Shown in pieces: positions 25,827 to 35,404 of a stretch of DNA of 64,000 nt (the stretch's first letter is position 1; every line of letters begins with the position of its first letter). Source of the DNA: Pedobacter sp. PLR (lineage in GTDB: Bacteria > Bacteroidota > Bacteroidia > Sphingobacteriales > Sphingobacteriaceae); the NCBI RefSeq assembly GCF_026239675.1, contig NZ_JAPIVQ010000005.1:496001-560000 (forward strand). Direction: 5' to 3'. A program made the translations under genes and the position numbers. Below the pieces are notes generated by a model. That model saw only the letters and a program-made list of their open reading frames with translations. It was not told the DNA's origin and made no database searches.

Positions 25827-27002
25827 ATGGCCATTTCTACCTATTCCTCCGAAACAATATCGGATACCTCCATTGTCTACCGTTCACAAATCAGTAAATC
25901 TTCCCAAATCATTTACCAGGTTACTGTCCTGGTGATTCTCCTGACTTTCGCGGCATTGCCTTTTATAAAAACACCAATCACGGTGAAGGGGAGTGGTATT
26001 TTACAATCTGCGCTTGAAAAAACGGAACTGAACATCCCTATTAACGGGCGGCTCATTAAGTACCATCTTTCTGATAATAAAAAAGTGGAGCGCGGCGATA
26101 TCCTATTAGTAATTGATGCTGGTTTACCAAGTCAGCAGAGCGCTTTGGTACATACGCGAGAAGGGCAACTTCGTCAGTTCCTGACAGACATTTCTACCTT
26201 GCTGGCGTTTAACACGCTGGAAAAATCTAATTCACCAACTCTGCAAACAGGCCAATACAGTGCTTCCTGGCAGCAGTTTGTGCAGGAGCTGGATAATGCC
26301 GGTATTGTAAAACGACAATCGGCAAATACATTTGCACGCTACAATAAGTTGTATCAAAATAAGGCAGTCACAGACGCTGAGCACGAAAAGTATAAATATG
26401 AACTTGAGCAAGCCGAATCAGCTTATCTGATGGTTCGGACAAAATATAAAACCCAGTGGCAAACGGAAGCCAATCAATACCGTAACGAGCTTCGCCAGCT
26501 TTCCGGCCAGCAGGCGGAGTTAAGCGAACAGAAAAAGCAATACACCTTAAGAGCTCCGGTAAGCGGCTCAGTGCAGAACCTTTTAGGGATGCAGAATGGT
26601 GCCTACGTTTTTGCGAATCAGAAGATTGCGGAGATCTCTCCGGATGCGAGTCTGACGGCCTTCTGCTACATTAAGCCGGCAGATATTGGCTTAATCAAAA
26701 AAGGACAGGAAGTCCGCTTCCAGGTTGATGCCTATAACTATAATCAATGGGGATCGGCATCGGGTAAGGTGATGGACATCTCTGATGACATCATCATTCT
26801 GAATGGAAATCAACCGGTATTTAAAGTGAAATGTAGTTTATCTCAAGATCATCTTCAGCTGAAGAATGGTTATAAAGGATATTTAAAAAAGGGGATGAAT
26901 TTTACTGCCCGTTTTACCGTCACCAGCCGGAGTTTGTATCAGTTGTTGTACGATAAGGTCGATGACTGGGTGAATCCTAATGTTAGCGGAAAGACAATTT
27001 AA
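25827..27002 (+). CDS. HlyD-family membrane fusion protein of the peptide exporter
   Basis: Periplasmic adaptor that links an inner-membrane ABC exporter to an outer-membrane channel. One membrane helix (about 28-48), a barrel-sandwich start (KGSGILQSALEKTELNIPINGRLIKYHLSDNKKVERGD), a helical hairpin with coiled-coil character (about 105-235, ending LSGQQAELSEQKKQY), then the second half of the lipoyl-type domain (LRAPVSGSVQ) and a beta-barrel domain. The next gene starts two bases after its stop, so they are translated together. No TolC-like gene is seen nearby; the outer-membrane part must be elsewhere. Confidence 0.92.
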   Translation: MAISTYSSETISDTSIVYRSQISKSSQIIYQVTVLVILLTFAALPFIKTPITVKGSGILQSALEKTELNIPINGRLIKYHLSDNKKVERGDILLVIDAGLPSQQSALVHTREGQLRQFLTDISTLLAFNTLEKSNSPTLQTGQYSASWQQFVQELDNAGIVKRQSANTFARYNKLYQNKAVTDAEHEKYKYELEQAESAYLMVRTKYKTQWQTEANQYRNELRQLSGQQAELSEQKKQYTLRAPVSGSVQNLLGMQNGAYVFANQKIAEISPDASLTAFCYIKPADIGLIKKGQEVRFQVDAYNYNQWGSASGKVMDISDDIIILNGNQPVFKVKCSLSQDHLQLKNGYKGYLKKGMNFTARFTVTSRSLYQLLYDKVDDWVNPNVSGKTI

Positions 27003-27004
27003 TT

Positions 27005-29164
27005 ATGAGCATCAAAGTAAAACAACGGGATATCACTGATTGCGGGGCCGCTTGTCTGGCTTCAATTGCATCACATTATAAATTAGATCTGCCCGTTGCC
27101 AGGATCAGGCAATTTGCGGGTACAGATAAAAAAGGAACTAATGTTCTGGGAATGGTGGAAGCCGCCCGGAAGTTAGGCTTCGAGGCAAAAGGTGTAAAGG
27201 GGCCGTTTGATAGCCTTTTTAAGATTCCTAAACCTGCGGTTGCGCATTTGATTGTCAAGGACATTCTTCAGCACTATGTGGTGATCTATAAGGTAACCAG
27301 TAAGTACATCGAGGTCATGGACCCTATTGACGGACAAATGCAGCGCAGATCACATGAAACGTTTAAAAAAGAATGGACCGGTGCGCTGGTGTTGCTGCTG
27401 CCTGCGGAAGACTTTCAGACGGGCAATGAAAAGGCCTCGATCTCCGGTCGGTTCTGGAGCCTGGTTAAACCCCATAAGGGGATTTTACTGCAAGCCCTTT
27501 TTGGTGCCATAGTATATACTATTCTGGGTTTGTCTACCTCGGTTTTTGTCCAGAAACTGGTGGATTTTGTATTGGTAGATGGTAACCGGAATCTGCTGAA
27601 CCTGATGAGCATTGCCATGGTGGTTATTCTCGCCATCCAACTCTTTATTGGAACGGCAAAAACAATCTTTACCCTCAAGACCGGGCAGATGATTGATGCT
27701 CAATTGATATTAGGATATTACAAGCATTTACTGCGGCTGCCACAACAGTTTTTCGATACCATGCGTGTCGGAGAAATCATTTCCAGAATTAATGATGCAG
27801 TAAAAATCAGGACTTTTCTGAATGATGTCAGCATTAACTTCCTCGTCAATATTTTCATTGTAGTGTTTTCATTTATCATGATGTTTACCTACTATTGGAA
27901 GCTGGCGCTATTGATGCTGGCGGTGATTCCTCTGTATCTTTTCATCTATTTTATCACAGATAAGCTGAATAAGAAAGCGCAAAGAACATTGATGGAAGAT
28001 TCGGCAGAACTGGAATCTCAGTTGGTAGAGAGCCTCAATGCGATAGGCACAATTAAGCGCTTCGGACTGGAGTCTTTTGCCAATGAAAAAACGGAAGTAC
28101 GCTTTATAAAGCTGCTTAAAGATAGTTTTAAGTCGAACATAAACTCGGTATTCTCCGGAACTTCTTCCGAACTTACTTCCCGTTTACTCACCATTATATT
28201 GCTATGGGTAGGTGCCGGGTATGTGATAGACAGTAAAATTACGCCCGGAGAACTTTTGTCGTTCTATACGCTGATTGGCTATTTTACCGGCCCTGTTTCC
28301 TCCCTGATCGGGATGAACAAAACCGTTCAGGATGCTGTTATTGCGGCCGACAGGTTGTTCGAAATCATGGATCTGGAAAGAGAAAATGATGAACATCAGA
28401 TTGAACTCAGTCCGGATAAAATAGGAGATATACATTTCGAAAACGTTTCTTTCCGTTATGGAACAAGGCTGGCCGTTTTTGACGATTTAAATCTAAGCAT
28501 TCCGCAAGGGAAGTTCACGGCAATTGTTGGCGAAAGTGGCTCCGGAAAATCGACATTAATGTCGATCCTTCAGAATATTTATCCGATTCAAAGCGGGAAT
28601 GTCAGCATCGGTAAGTATGACCTGAAATACATCAGTAATTCTTCTCTACGTCGTCTGGTATCTGTGGTGCCGCAACAAATAGACCTGTTTGCAGGTAATG
28701 TAATTGAAAATATTGCCATTGGCGATGATGAGCCTGATATGCAGAAAATTATTGATATAGCGACGCAGCTTGGCCTGATTGGTTTTATCGAGTCCTTGCC
28801 TAAAGGATTTCAAACTTACCTGGGGGAGAATGGAACCAGCCTGTCCGGCGGACAAAGACAACGCATTGCAATTGCCAGGGCGTTGTATCGTGAACCGGAA
28901 ATCCTGATCCTTGACGAGGCTACCTCTTCTCTGGATTCGGCATCCGAAAAGTATGTGCAGAAAATGATTGATATCTTAAAAGAAAAAGATAAGACGGTGA
29001 TTGTGATTGCCCACCGTTTAAGCACCTTAAGTCATGCCGATAAAATCATTGTACTGGATAAAGGTAGGGTGGTAGAGCAGGGTGGCCATAAGGAACTGCG
29101 GCATGACCCAAATTCTGCCTATGCGAACTTATGGAAGCTGCAAATGCCGGAAGAGGTTTTGTAA
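27005..29164 (+). CDS. peptidase-containing ABC exporter (C39 peptidase, TMD, NBD)
   Basis: Combined protease and exporter for double-glycine peptides. The N-terminal C39 peptidase (about 1-135) has Cys13 in ITDCGAACLASI, His90 in LQHYVVIY and Asp106 in VMDPIDG, an intact catalytic triad. A six-helix membrane domain follows (about 155-440), then the nucleotide-binding domain: Walker A GESGSGKST (508-516), signature LSGGQ (612-616), Walker B ILILDE (632-637) and AHRLST. It removes the leader of its substrate during export; the peptide encoded at 25560 is the obvious candidate. A strong terminator follows. Confidence 0.95.
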   Translation: MSIKVKQRDITDCGAACLASIASHYKLDLPVARIRQFAGTDKKGTNVLGMVEAARKLGFEAKGVKGPFDSLFKIPKPAVAHLIVKDILQHYVVIYKVTSKYIEVMDPIDGQMQRRSHETFKKEWTGALVLLLPAEDFQTGNEKASISGRFWSLVKPHKGILLQALFGAIVYTILGLSTSVFVQKLVDFVLVDGNRNLLNLMSIAMVVILAIQLFIGTAKTIFTLKTGQMIDAQLILGYYKHLLRLPQQFFDTMRVGEIISRINDAVKIRTFLNDVSINFLVNIFIVVFSFIMMFTYYWKLALLMLAVIPLYLFIYFITDKLNKKAQRTLMEDSAELESQLVESLNAIGTIKRFGLESFANEKTEVRFIKLLKDSFKSNINSVFSGTSSELTSRLLTIILLWVGAGYVIDSKITPGELLSFYTLIGYFTGPVSSLIGMNKTVQDAVIAADRLFEIMDLERENDEHQIELSPDKIGDIHFENVSFRYGTRLAVFDDLNLSIPQGKFTAIVGESGSGKSTLMSILQNIYPIQSGNVSIGKYDLKYISNSSLRRLVSVVPQQIDLFAGNVIENIAIGDDEPDMQKIIDIATQLGLIGFIESLPKGFQTYLGENGTSLSGGQRQRIAIARALYREPEILILDEATSSLDSASEKYVQKMIDILKEKDKTVIVIAHRLSTLSHADKIIVLDKGRVVEQGGHKELRHDPNSAYANLWKLQMPEEVL

Positions 29165-29173
29165 TTTGTCTAT

Positions 29174-29219
29174 AAAAAGAAGGCTGCATCATTGTTCAAA
29201 ATGATGCAGCCTTCTTTTT
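29174..29219. terminator. strong bidirectional terminator
   Basis: A perfect 20-bp stem (29174-29193 with 29200-29219) and a six-base loop, with A5 and T5 ends, between the convergent ABC exporter and GH20 genes. Confidence 0.93.
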
Positions 29220-29233
29220 AGGTTATGCTGAGC

Positions 29234-31531
29234 TTATTCGTGGGCAAAATCAGCTGCTTTAACTTCCTTACGCTGACCATCCGGGCCCACATATTCTAAG
29301 GAAAGTGTGTAACCGCCACCACCTTCAATAAACAACAATTTGAAAGGATGGTAACCTTTATCTAAAGCAATCTGTGCAGACTTTTCAATCGCACTATGTA
29401 AACCATCATTGTCGACCAGTAATTTATTGTTCAGGTACAGGTTGCTACCATCATCGGCTCTTAAGTAAAAGGTATATACACCTTGCGCCGGAGCATAAAA
29501 ATAACCTTCATGTTTAGTCCCGAACGTTGGTGCCTGATCCTTAACCGGAATTTCAATTGCAGCAGTAATGGCATCTGATTTTTTATCAGCCTCATTAATC
29601 TGAGTCACCAATTTATAAGATTTAGGATAATAAGAGAATTTCAATCCTTTTTCAGCTTTTGCTAAGGATATTCCTTTTGCATAAGACTGCTGATCGTAGT
29701 CTATAGTGTAAACTTCGCCAATTGACCCGTTTGGACGGAAGGCTGCAATTTTTACCTGAGTAGGTTTATTGATCAGCAACTGATCCTTGTAAACCGTAGA
29801 ATTTACCGTTGGTTTAGTGCCATCTGTAGTATAACGCAATACCGAACCAGCCAAAGGATTGATCATTTTCAATACCGTCTGATCCACAAACACACTTTTC
29901 GGAGAAAAGCCAGTCAGGTCCGGCTGACGGTAATTGATTTTCATTGCATCCAATAACGGATAATGAGCATTCATTCTTTTTTCAAATTCAGTCCAGTTTT
30001 TATCCGCATTGCTCCAGGCTACTTCAGAAAGCGCCTGCATTCTAGGGAAAACCATGTACTCTAAACGTGCTTCCGAAGGGATGTATTCCGTCCAGATCCC
30101 TGCCTGAACACCTAATACTAATTTCTCTTCTGCTTTCGTTAAGTTGTAATTATACGGATCAAAGCTGTATACTTTTTTCAAAGTTCCGCCATCCTGCTGG
30201 GCATCAAAATAACAGAATTCACCAGGCATCATGATCATATCCAGGCCCTTTTCTGCAGCATGTTTTGGTGCTTTTGGCACCCATGCTCTCCAGTACATCA
30301 TGGTGGCGGTAGGAGATACCCCACCTTCCAGGATCTCATCCCAGCCGATCATCTTTTTACCTTTGCTGTTAAAAAAGCGCTCCATACGGTGCACGAAATA
30401 ACTTTGTAATTCATCCACGCTTTTTAAGTTTTCGCGTTTCATGACTTCCTTACATTCCTCAGATTTCTGCCAGCTGTCTTTTTCCACCTCATCGGCCCCT
30501 AAATGGACATACTTACTTGGGAAAAGCGCGAAAATCTCTGAAAACACATTCTCCGCAAACTCGAAAGTAGTCTCTTTACATGGGCATAAAGGCTCAGAGA
30601 AGGTTTTACCCTGCTGACTGATTCCTGAAGCCGTTAACCAGGGCATCAGTTTCGTAGCGGCCATCATATGACCCGGCATGTCTACTTCCGGAATGATTTC
30701 TACACCTTTTGAAGTCGCATAGCGAATCAATCCGCGCATTTCTTCCTGCGTATAAAAACCACCATACATACGTTCGCCATCGATGGTTTTAAAATGTTTC
30801 TCCGGCAGGGCGTAATCCGGGTTATCTACTGCCAGCTTTAAACAGGCTGAATCCTGGCCGTTTAATTTTCTCCAGGCACCTTTTGAAGTCAGCTCAGGGT
30901 ATTTTTTAATCTCAATACGCCATCCCTGATCATCCGTCAGGTGGATGTGGAATTTGTTGAATTTATATAGGACCATGCGGTCGATGAAAGTTCTTAAATA
31001 GGCCATGTCGAAGAAGTGTCTGGACACATCCAGGTGGATACCGCGCCAGGCAAACTTCGGTGCATCAGCAATTTTTACCGCCGGAACCACATAAGAAGCA
31101 GTGCCAGCCTTTAAAGCAGGTGTACCAATTAATTGTTTTAAGGTCGAGATGGCCCAGAAAGCGCCTTCCGGATTTGCAGCCAGAATAGTTACCTGACCCG
31201 GTTTTACCAGAAGCTGATAGCCTTCAGCAGCAGGAATCGAAGGATCTTTCTTAATCAGGATAAAGTTAGGTTGCTTAGTGGTGGTTTTTAAACCTTTTGT
31301 AATCAGTTGCAGTTCTTTTGTAGCATCTGCAAAACCGGAGCCTGCGGCATTACGGATGACCGTATTCTTGTACCAGTTGAATTGACCGGGCATGGTTTCT
31401 AGCTGCGCAGGTTTCGGAATAATCGGGTAATTAGTTTCCTGTGACCTCACACCGAAAGCAGTGCTGACAGTTAGGAAAGAAACTAATAAAAATCGTTTTA
31501 GGTTCATTGAATTCGAGTTGTGTGTTTTCAA
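29234..31531 (-). CDS. beta-N-acetylhexosaminidase, GH20, with PA14-like domain
   Basis: Secreted exo-hexosaminidase that removes terminal GlcNAc or GalNAc by substrate-assisted catalysis. A signal peptide lies near the start; Met9 (base 31507) may be the true start because MNLKRFLLVSFLTVSTAFG is a typical signal. Then a GH20b-like domain (about 34-150) and the GH20 barrel (160-510) with the catalytic Asp347-Glu348 pair in HLGADEVEKDSW. A chitobiase-like beta domain (about 560-620, TTDGTKPTVNS) and a PA14-like sugar-binding domain (640-765, YTFYLRADDGSNLYLNNKLL) follow. It is divergent from the sulfatase/SGNH pair; the three may act on one substrate. Confidence 0.93.
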   Translation of the reverse strand: MKTHNSNSMNLKRFLLVSFLTVSTAFGVRSQETNYPIIPKPAQLETMPGQFNWYKNTVIRNAAGSGFADATKELQLITKGLKTTTKQPNFILIKKDPSIPAAEGYQLLVKPGQVTILAANPEGAFWAISTLKQLIGTPALKAGTASYVVPAVKIADAPKFAWRGIHLDVSRHFFDMAYLRTFIDRMVLYKFNKFHIHLTDDQGWRIEIKKYPELTSKGAWRKLNGQDSACLKLAVDNPDYALPEKHFKTIDGERMYGGFYTQEEMRGLIRYATSKGVEIIPEVDMPGHMMAATKLMPWLTASGISQQGKTFSEPLCPCKETTFEFAENVFSEIFALFPSKYVHLGADEVEKDSWQKSEECKEVMKRENLKSVDELQSYFVHRMERFFNSKGKKMIGWDEILEGGVSPTATMMYWRAWVPKAPKHAAEKGLDMIMMPGEFCYFDAQQDGGTLKKVYSFDPYNYNLTKAEEKLVLGVQAGIWTEYIPSEARLEYMVFPRMQALSEVAWSNADKNWTEFEKRMNAHYPLLDAMKINYRQPDLTGFSPKSVFVDQTVLKMINPLAGSVLRYTTDGTKPTVNSTVYKDQLLINKPTQVKIAAFRPNGSIGEVYTIDYDQQSYAKGISLAKAEKGLKFSYYPKSYKLVTQINEADKKSDAITAAIEIPVKDQAPTFGTKHEGYFYAPAQGVYTFYLRADDGSNLYLNNKLLVDNDGLHSAIEKSAQIALDKGYHPFKLLFIEGGGGYTLSLEYVGPDGQRKEVKAADFAHE

Positions 31532-31647
31532 ATTAACTAAAAATATCTGATGAAAGCTTATAAAGTCATGCAGTTTGTCTTCAGCGTAATTGGCTATTTA
31601 TTAAGTATTATCCTTTTTTTTATAAAATATCCCGCTATTTTTAGAAC

Positions 31648-33201
31648 ATGAAACTTAGTCGCCTGAAACTCCAGCGTTTTCTCCTAAACTTCTCCCTGAT
31701 TTTTGTCAGTATTAGCAGCAGCGTTTATGCTCAGAAAAAGCCAAATATTATTGTATTTCTTGTCGATGATATGGGTTGGCAAGATACTTCTTTGCCTTTC
31801 TGGACAGAGAAAACACCCTTGAATGCACGCTACCATACGCCAAATATGGAAAGATTAGCAAAGGATGGTGTGAAATTTACGAACGCCTATGCCACTCCGG
31901 TATGTACACCAAGTAGGGTGAGCATGATTACCGGAATGAACGCCGCACACCATAAAGTGACCAACTGGACTTCCCCGCAATACCATGTTTCTTCTGACAA
32001 TGCTGATGAGCAATTTGCGCCTGCCAGCTGGAATTATACCGGGCTGAGCCCTAAAGCAGGCATTCCAAATACCATCCACGCGACCTCTTATCCGCAATTG
32101 CTAAAAGATGCAGGTTATTTTACGATTCATGTAGGCAAGGCACATTGGGCATCTGTAGGTACGCCGGGTGCAAGCCCTTACAACCTTGGTTTTATCCTGA
32201 ATATTGCCGGTCATGCTGCCGGACATCCACAAAGTTACTTTGCGCAGGATTACTATGGCAACAAACCTGGTAAAAGCACGATGCAGTCGGTGCCGGATCT
32301 GGAAGAATATTATGGAAGTGATACTTTTTTAACGGAAGCCCTGACATTGGAAGCGATAAAAACATTGGAGGCGCCCATAAAGAATAAGCAGCCATTCTAT
32401 TTAAATCTGGCACACTATGCGGTTCATGATCCACTACAGGCAGATCCCCGTTTCTATCAAAAGTATATTGATCAGGGCCTCGACCCACAGGAAGCAAAAT
32501 ATGCAGCCTTATTAGAAGGGATGGATAAGAGCCTTGGCGATGTGATGGACTATTTAAAAGCGAAACAGGTAGATCAAAATACCATCATTATCTTTATGAG
32601 CGACAATGGTGGACTCAGTATGACGCCACCAAGAGGAGGTGTTGCACATACACAAAACCTTCCTTTGAAAGCAGGTAAGGGCTCTGTCAATGAAGGGGGT
32701 ATCCGTGAGCCAATGATTGTGAAATGGCCAGGGGTAGCGAAGCCTGCAACAACAGCCAGTCAATATGTGATCATCGAAGACTTTTTTCCAACAGTTCTGG
32801 AAATGGCAGGGATAAAGCATTATAAAACTGTTCAGCATGTGGATGGTAAAAGCATGGTTCCGATCTTAAAGAATGTAAATTATACAGACAATCAACGTAG
32901 TTTATATTGGCATACGCCTAATAAATGGACTTCAAAAGATGGTCCAGGCATTAATTATAAGTCGGCCATCAGAAAAGGAGACTGGAAATTAATCTATAAC
33001 ATGCGCGATGGCAGCAAAGATCTTTATGACCTGAAAGCTGATATTGGAGAGCTTGAAAATAAGGCAGCAGAAAACCCGGAAAAGGTAGAGGAATTGTCGG
33101 CCTTACTCGCTGCTCAGTTGAAGAAATGGGATGCACCAATGCCAATTGTTAAGAGCACAGGTAAGCCGGTACCTATGCCAGATCAGGCAGGAATAAAATA
33201 A
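31648..33201 (+). CDS. secreted sulfatase, type I (formylglycine, S1 family)
   Basis: Sulfate-ester hydrolase of carbohydrate or glycosaminoglycan substrates. After a signal peptide (1-28) come the metal site (IIVFLVDDMGW, Asp40-Asp41), the maturation motif CTPSR (86-90) whose Cys86 must be oxidised to formylglycine, HVGKAHW in the substrate/metal loop and SDNGG near residue 325. The C-terminal subdomain contains GDWKLIYN and DLYDLKAD, both common in this family. Activation needs a sulfatase-maturing enzyme from elsewhere in the genome. It is followed after 29 bases by the SGNH gene and probably co-transcribed. Confidence 0.93.
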   Translation: MKLSRLKLQRFLLNFSLIFVSISSSVYAQKKPNIIVFLVDDMGWQDTSLPFWTEKTPLNARYHTPNMERLAKDGVKFTNAYATPVCTPSRVSMITGMNAAHHKVTNWTSPQYHVSSDNADEQFAPASWNYTGLSPKAGIPNTIHATSYPQLLKDAGYFTIHVGKAHWASVGTPGASPYNLGFILNIAGHAAGHPQSYFAQDYYGNKPGKSTMQSVPDLEEYYGSDTFLTEALTLEAIKTLEAPIKNKQPFYLNLAHYAVHDPLQADPRFYQKYIDQGLDPQEAKYAALLEGMDKSLGDVMDYLKAKQVDQNTIIIFMSDNGGLSMTPPRGGVAHTQNLPLKAGKGSVNEGGIREPMIVKWPGVAKPATTASQYVIIEDFFPTVLEMAGIKHYKTVQHVDGKSMVPILKNVNYTDNQRSLYWHTPNKWTSKDGPGINYKSAIRKGDWKLIYNMRDGSKDLYDLKADIGELENKAAENPEKVEELSALLAAQLKKWDAPMPIVKSTGKPVPMPDQAGIK

Positions 33202-33230
33202 AATGAACACACCTAAACCTTAATATCTAA

Positions 33231-35015
33231 ATGAACAAACGTATTTTAACGATGGCCAGCCTGCTGACCTTTATCTTTTTCCAATCTGGAACTGCTCAGG
33301 AAAAGAAAACATTCAAGACCTGGAACCCTGCAAAAGACAGTCTAAACGTAATCCATGGCAGAGGCTGGGCAAATGGCTATAAAAGTAGTTATGACCGTTT
33401 ACCCGCCGGAGCAGAGGAAAAGGTACGCAAAGCTGTATGGAATCTGGCAGAAAATAGCGCCGGACTAAACCTGAGATTCAAATCCGATGCCGCAGAAATA
33501 GTAGTTAAACTGAAAGAATCCGGCTCCCTTCAAATGCCACATATGCCCGCAACAGGGGTTAGCGGAGTAGACCTTTATGTGAAAGATGTAGATGGGAAAT
33601 GGCTTTGGTGCGCCGGTAAATTTGATTTTGGGGATACGATTACCTATCGCTTCCTTAATGTTTCCGGGAAAGACCGACAGATTAAGGACAGAGAATACCG
33701 GTTATATTTACCGTTGTACAATACTGTAAAATGGATGGAGGTTGCGGTTCCAAAGGAGGCCAGCTTTAGCGCAATTCCGGTGCAACAGCAGGAAAAACCA
33801 ATTGTAGTCTATGGCACTTCTATCGCTCAGGGGGCCTGTGCTACCAGACCTGGTTTAGCCTGGACCTCCATTGTTGGCAGAAAGCTGGACAGAACGATGG
33901 TTAATCTTGGGTTTTCAGGAAACGGAAAGCTGGAGCCGGAAGTGCTGGATTATATCACCGGGATTGATGCAAAGTTGTACGTCTTAGACTGTTTGCCTAA
34001 TCTGATTTCCGCAGCTATGACCAACGGTTCTCTCCGCAAAAAAATAGCGGATGCAGTCGCTCAGATTCAGGCTAAAAGACCCGGAATACCGATCTTACTG
34101 ACAGAACATGATGGATTTGGGGAGGCCGAAATGCAGCCCATCCGGAAAAACGAACAGGAAACGATCAACAAAGTGCTTCGGGATGCGGTAGATTCCCTCA
34201 CAAAAGCCGGTACTAAAGGTTTGTACCTGCTTTCTAAACAAGCGATCGGCCAGGATATCGAAAGTATGGTAGATGGGGTTCATCCAAATGATATCGGAAT
34301 GATGAACTATGCAAGAGCCTATGAGCAGCGGATAAAAGAGATATTTAAAGAGGAGGAAGGTCATGCTTCCACGACTATACCGGTTAGCCAAAGAAGAGAT
34401 GCTGCTTCTTACGACTGGGAGACCAGACACAACCAGGTGCTAAATTATGCGGCAGCACAGCAGCCTAAACTTGTTTTTATTGGAAATTCTATCACCCATT
34501 ATTGGGGAGGACAACCTATTGATCCCAGGGCAAATGGCAAGGATTCCTGGACGAAATACTTTGGGGATAAAAACGCAATCAACATGGGCTTTGGATGGGA
34601 TCGCATTGAAAATGTGCTCTGGCGCGTTTATCATGGTGAACTGGATGGTTTTACTCCCCAGCAAATTGTACTGATGATCGGAACCAATAATCTGGAAATC
34701 AACACAGATGAAGAAATTGTATCAGGATTAAAACTGCTGGTATCAGCGATCAGGGCAAAACAACCTCAATCAAAGTTGTTATTGGTCGGGATCTTACCGC
34801 GAAAAGGAATGGAAGCCAGGATTTCAAAACTGAATCAGGAGATTGCAAAGATTGGTGTTGGAAAAGATTTGAAATATGCAGATGCAGCAGGGATTTTCCT
34901 GAACAACCAGAAACGCATTGATGAATCCCTGTTTTCTGATGGTTTACACCCAAATGCGATAGGATATAGTAAATTAGGGAAATTCCTGTCCAGCAGATTA
35001 CAAATGACAAATTAG
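33231..35015 (+). CDS. double SGNH/GDSL esterase
   Basis: Secreted protein with two esterase domains. Signal peptide (1-22), a GxDLY-type N-terminal beta domain (about 30-180; GVSGVDLYVKDVDGKW), a GDSL_3-type SGNH domain (190-375) with nucleophile Ser197 in VVYGTSIAQGA and a closing DGVHPND (Asp348/His351), then a second, GDSL_2-type SGNH domain (about 410-594) with Ser420 in VFIGNSITHYW, GTNN near 483 and DGLHPN near its end. Both domains keep Ser, Asn and Asp/His. They are probably carbohydrate de-O-acetylases, and may clear acetyl groups while the neighbouring sulfatase removes sulfate. Confidence 0.9.
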   Translation: MNKRILTMASLLTFIFFQSGTAQEKKTFKTWNPAKDSLNVIHGRGWANGYKSSYDRLPAGAEEKVRKAVWNLAENSAGLNLRFKSDAAEIVVKLKESGSLQMPHMPATGVSGVDLYVKDVDGKWLWCAGKFDFGDTITYRFLNVSGKDRQIKDREYRLYLPLYNTVKWMEVAVPKEASFSAIPVQQQEKPIVVYGTSIAQGACATRPGLAWTSIVGRKLDRTMVNLGFSGNGKLEPEVLDYITGIDAKLYVLDCLPNLISAAMTNGSLRKKIADAVAQIQAKRPGIPILLTEHDGFGEAEMQPIRKNEQETINKVLRDAVDSLTKAGTKGLYLLSKQAIGQDIESMVDGVHPNDIGMMNYARAYEQRIKEIFKEEEGHASTTIPVSQRRDAASYDWETRHNQVLNYAAAQQPKLVFIGNSITHYWGGQPIDPRANGKDSWTKYFGDKNAINMGFGWDRIENVLWRVYHGELDGFTPQQIVLMIGTNNLEINTDEEIVSGLKLLVSAIRAKQPQSKLLLVGILPRKGMEARISKLNQEIAKIGVGKDLKYADAAGIFLNNQKRIDESLFSDGLHPNAIGYSKLGKFLSSRLQMTN

Positions 35016-35027
35016 ATTTTGATGGAT

Positions 35028-35231
35028 TTAATTCTCTTCAATTAAAGCGCCGATTTTTTGCGCCTGATCATGATCGATTAGGCCAAAACTCGTCCATACC
35101 GTGCCCAGTTCATTGGTTTCCGGAAAAAGACGACCAACCTCATGACCGCTTTCAATAACCTTGAAGCTCCCATCATGTAGTGGCTGAATAGTTAATATTC
35201 GGCCACTAAGATCTATATTATATGGTTCCAT
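35028..35231 (-). CDS. small hypothetical protein
   Basis: A 67-residue soluble protein. The sequence (YNIDLSGRILTIQPLHDGSF, then ESGHEVGRLFPE, FGLIDHDQAQKIGALIEEN) looks like a small beta-sheet with a C-terminal helix. No family recognised, but the composition is that of a real protein. It converges with the SGNH gene and is divergent from the MFS gene. Confidence 0.65.
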   Translation of the reverse strand: MEPYNIDLSGRILTIQPLHDGSFKVIESGHEVGRLFPETNELGTVWTSFGLIDHDQAQKIGALIEEN

Positions 35232-35369
35232 GGTGAATTGTTTATGAATTGATTAACAAGGAACTGCCGTCCTTGTTTTGATTTACTTTAATCAGGAGCC
35301 ATTGGTAACGGCAATATGATGCCGATTTTCTCTATATCTGGCAAGTTTCCGGCTAAATGTTGCAAATAA

Positions 35370-35400
35370 TTGCAGATATATGCGAAATAACCTTACTTTG
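35370..35400 (+). promoter_or_regulatory. candidate promoter of the MFS transporter gene
   Basis: TTG at 35370-35372, 20 bases, then TTACTTTG at 35393-35400, near the -33/-7 Bacteroidota consensus and with the same spacing as the candidate before SusC. It supports ATG 35405 as the start. Confidence 0.35.
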
Positions 35401-35404
35401 TATT

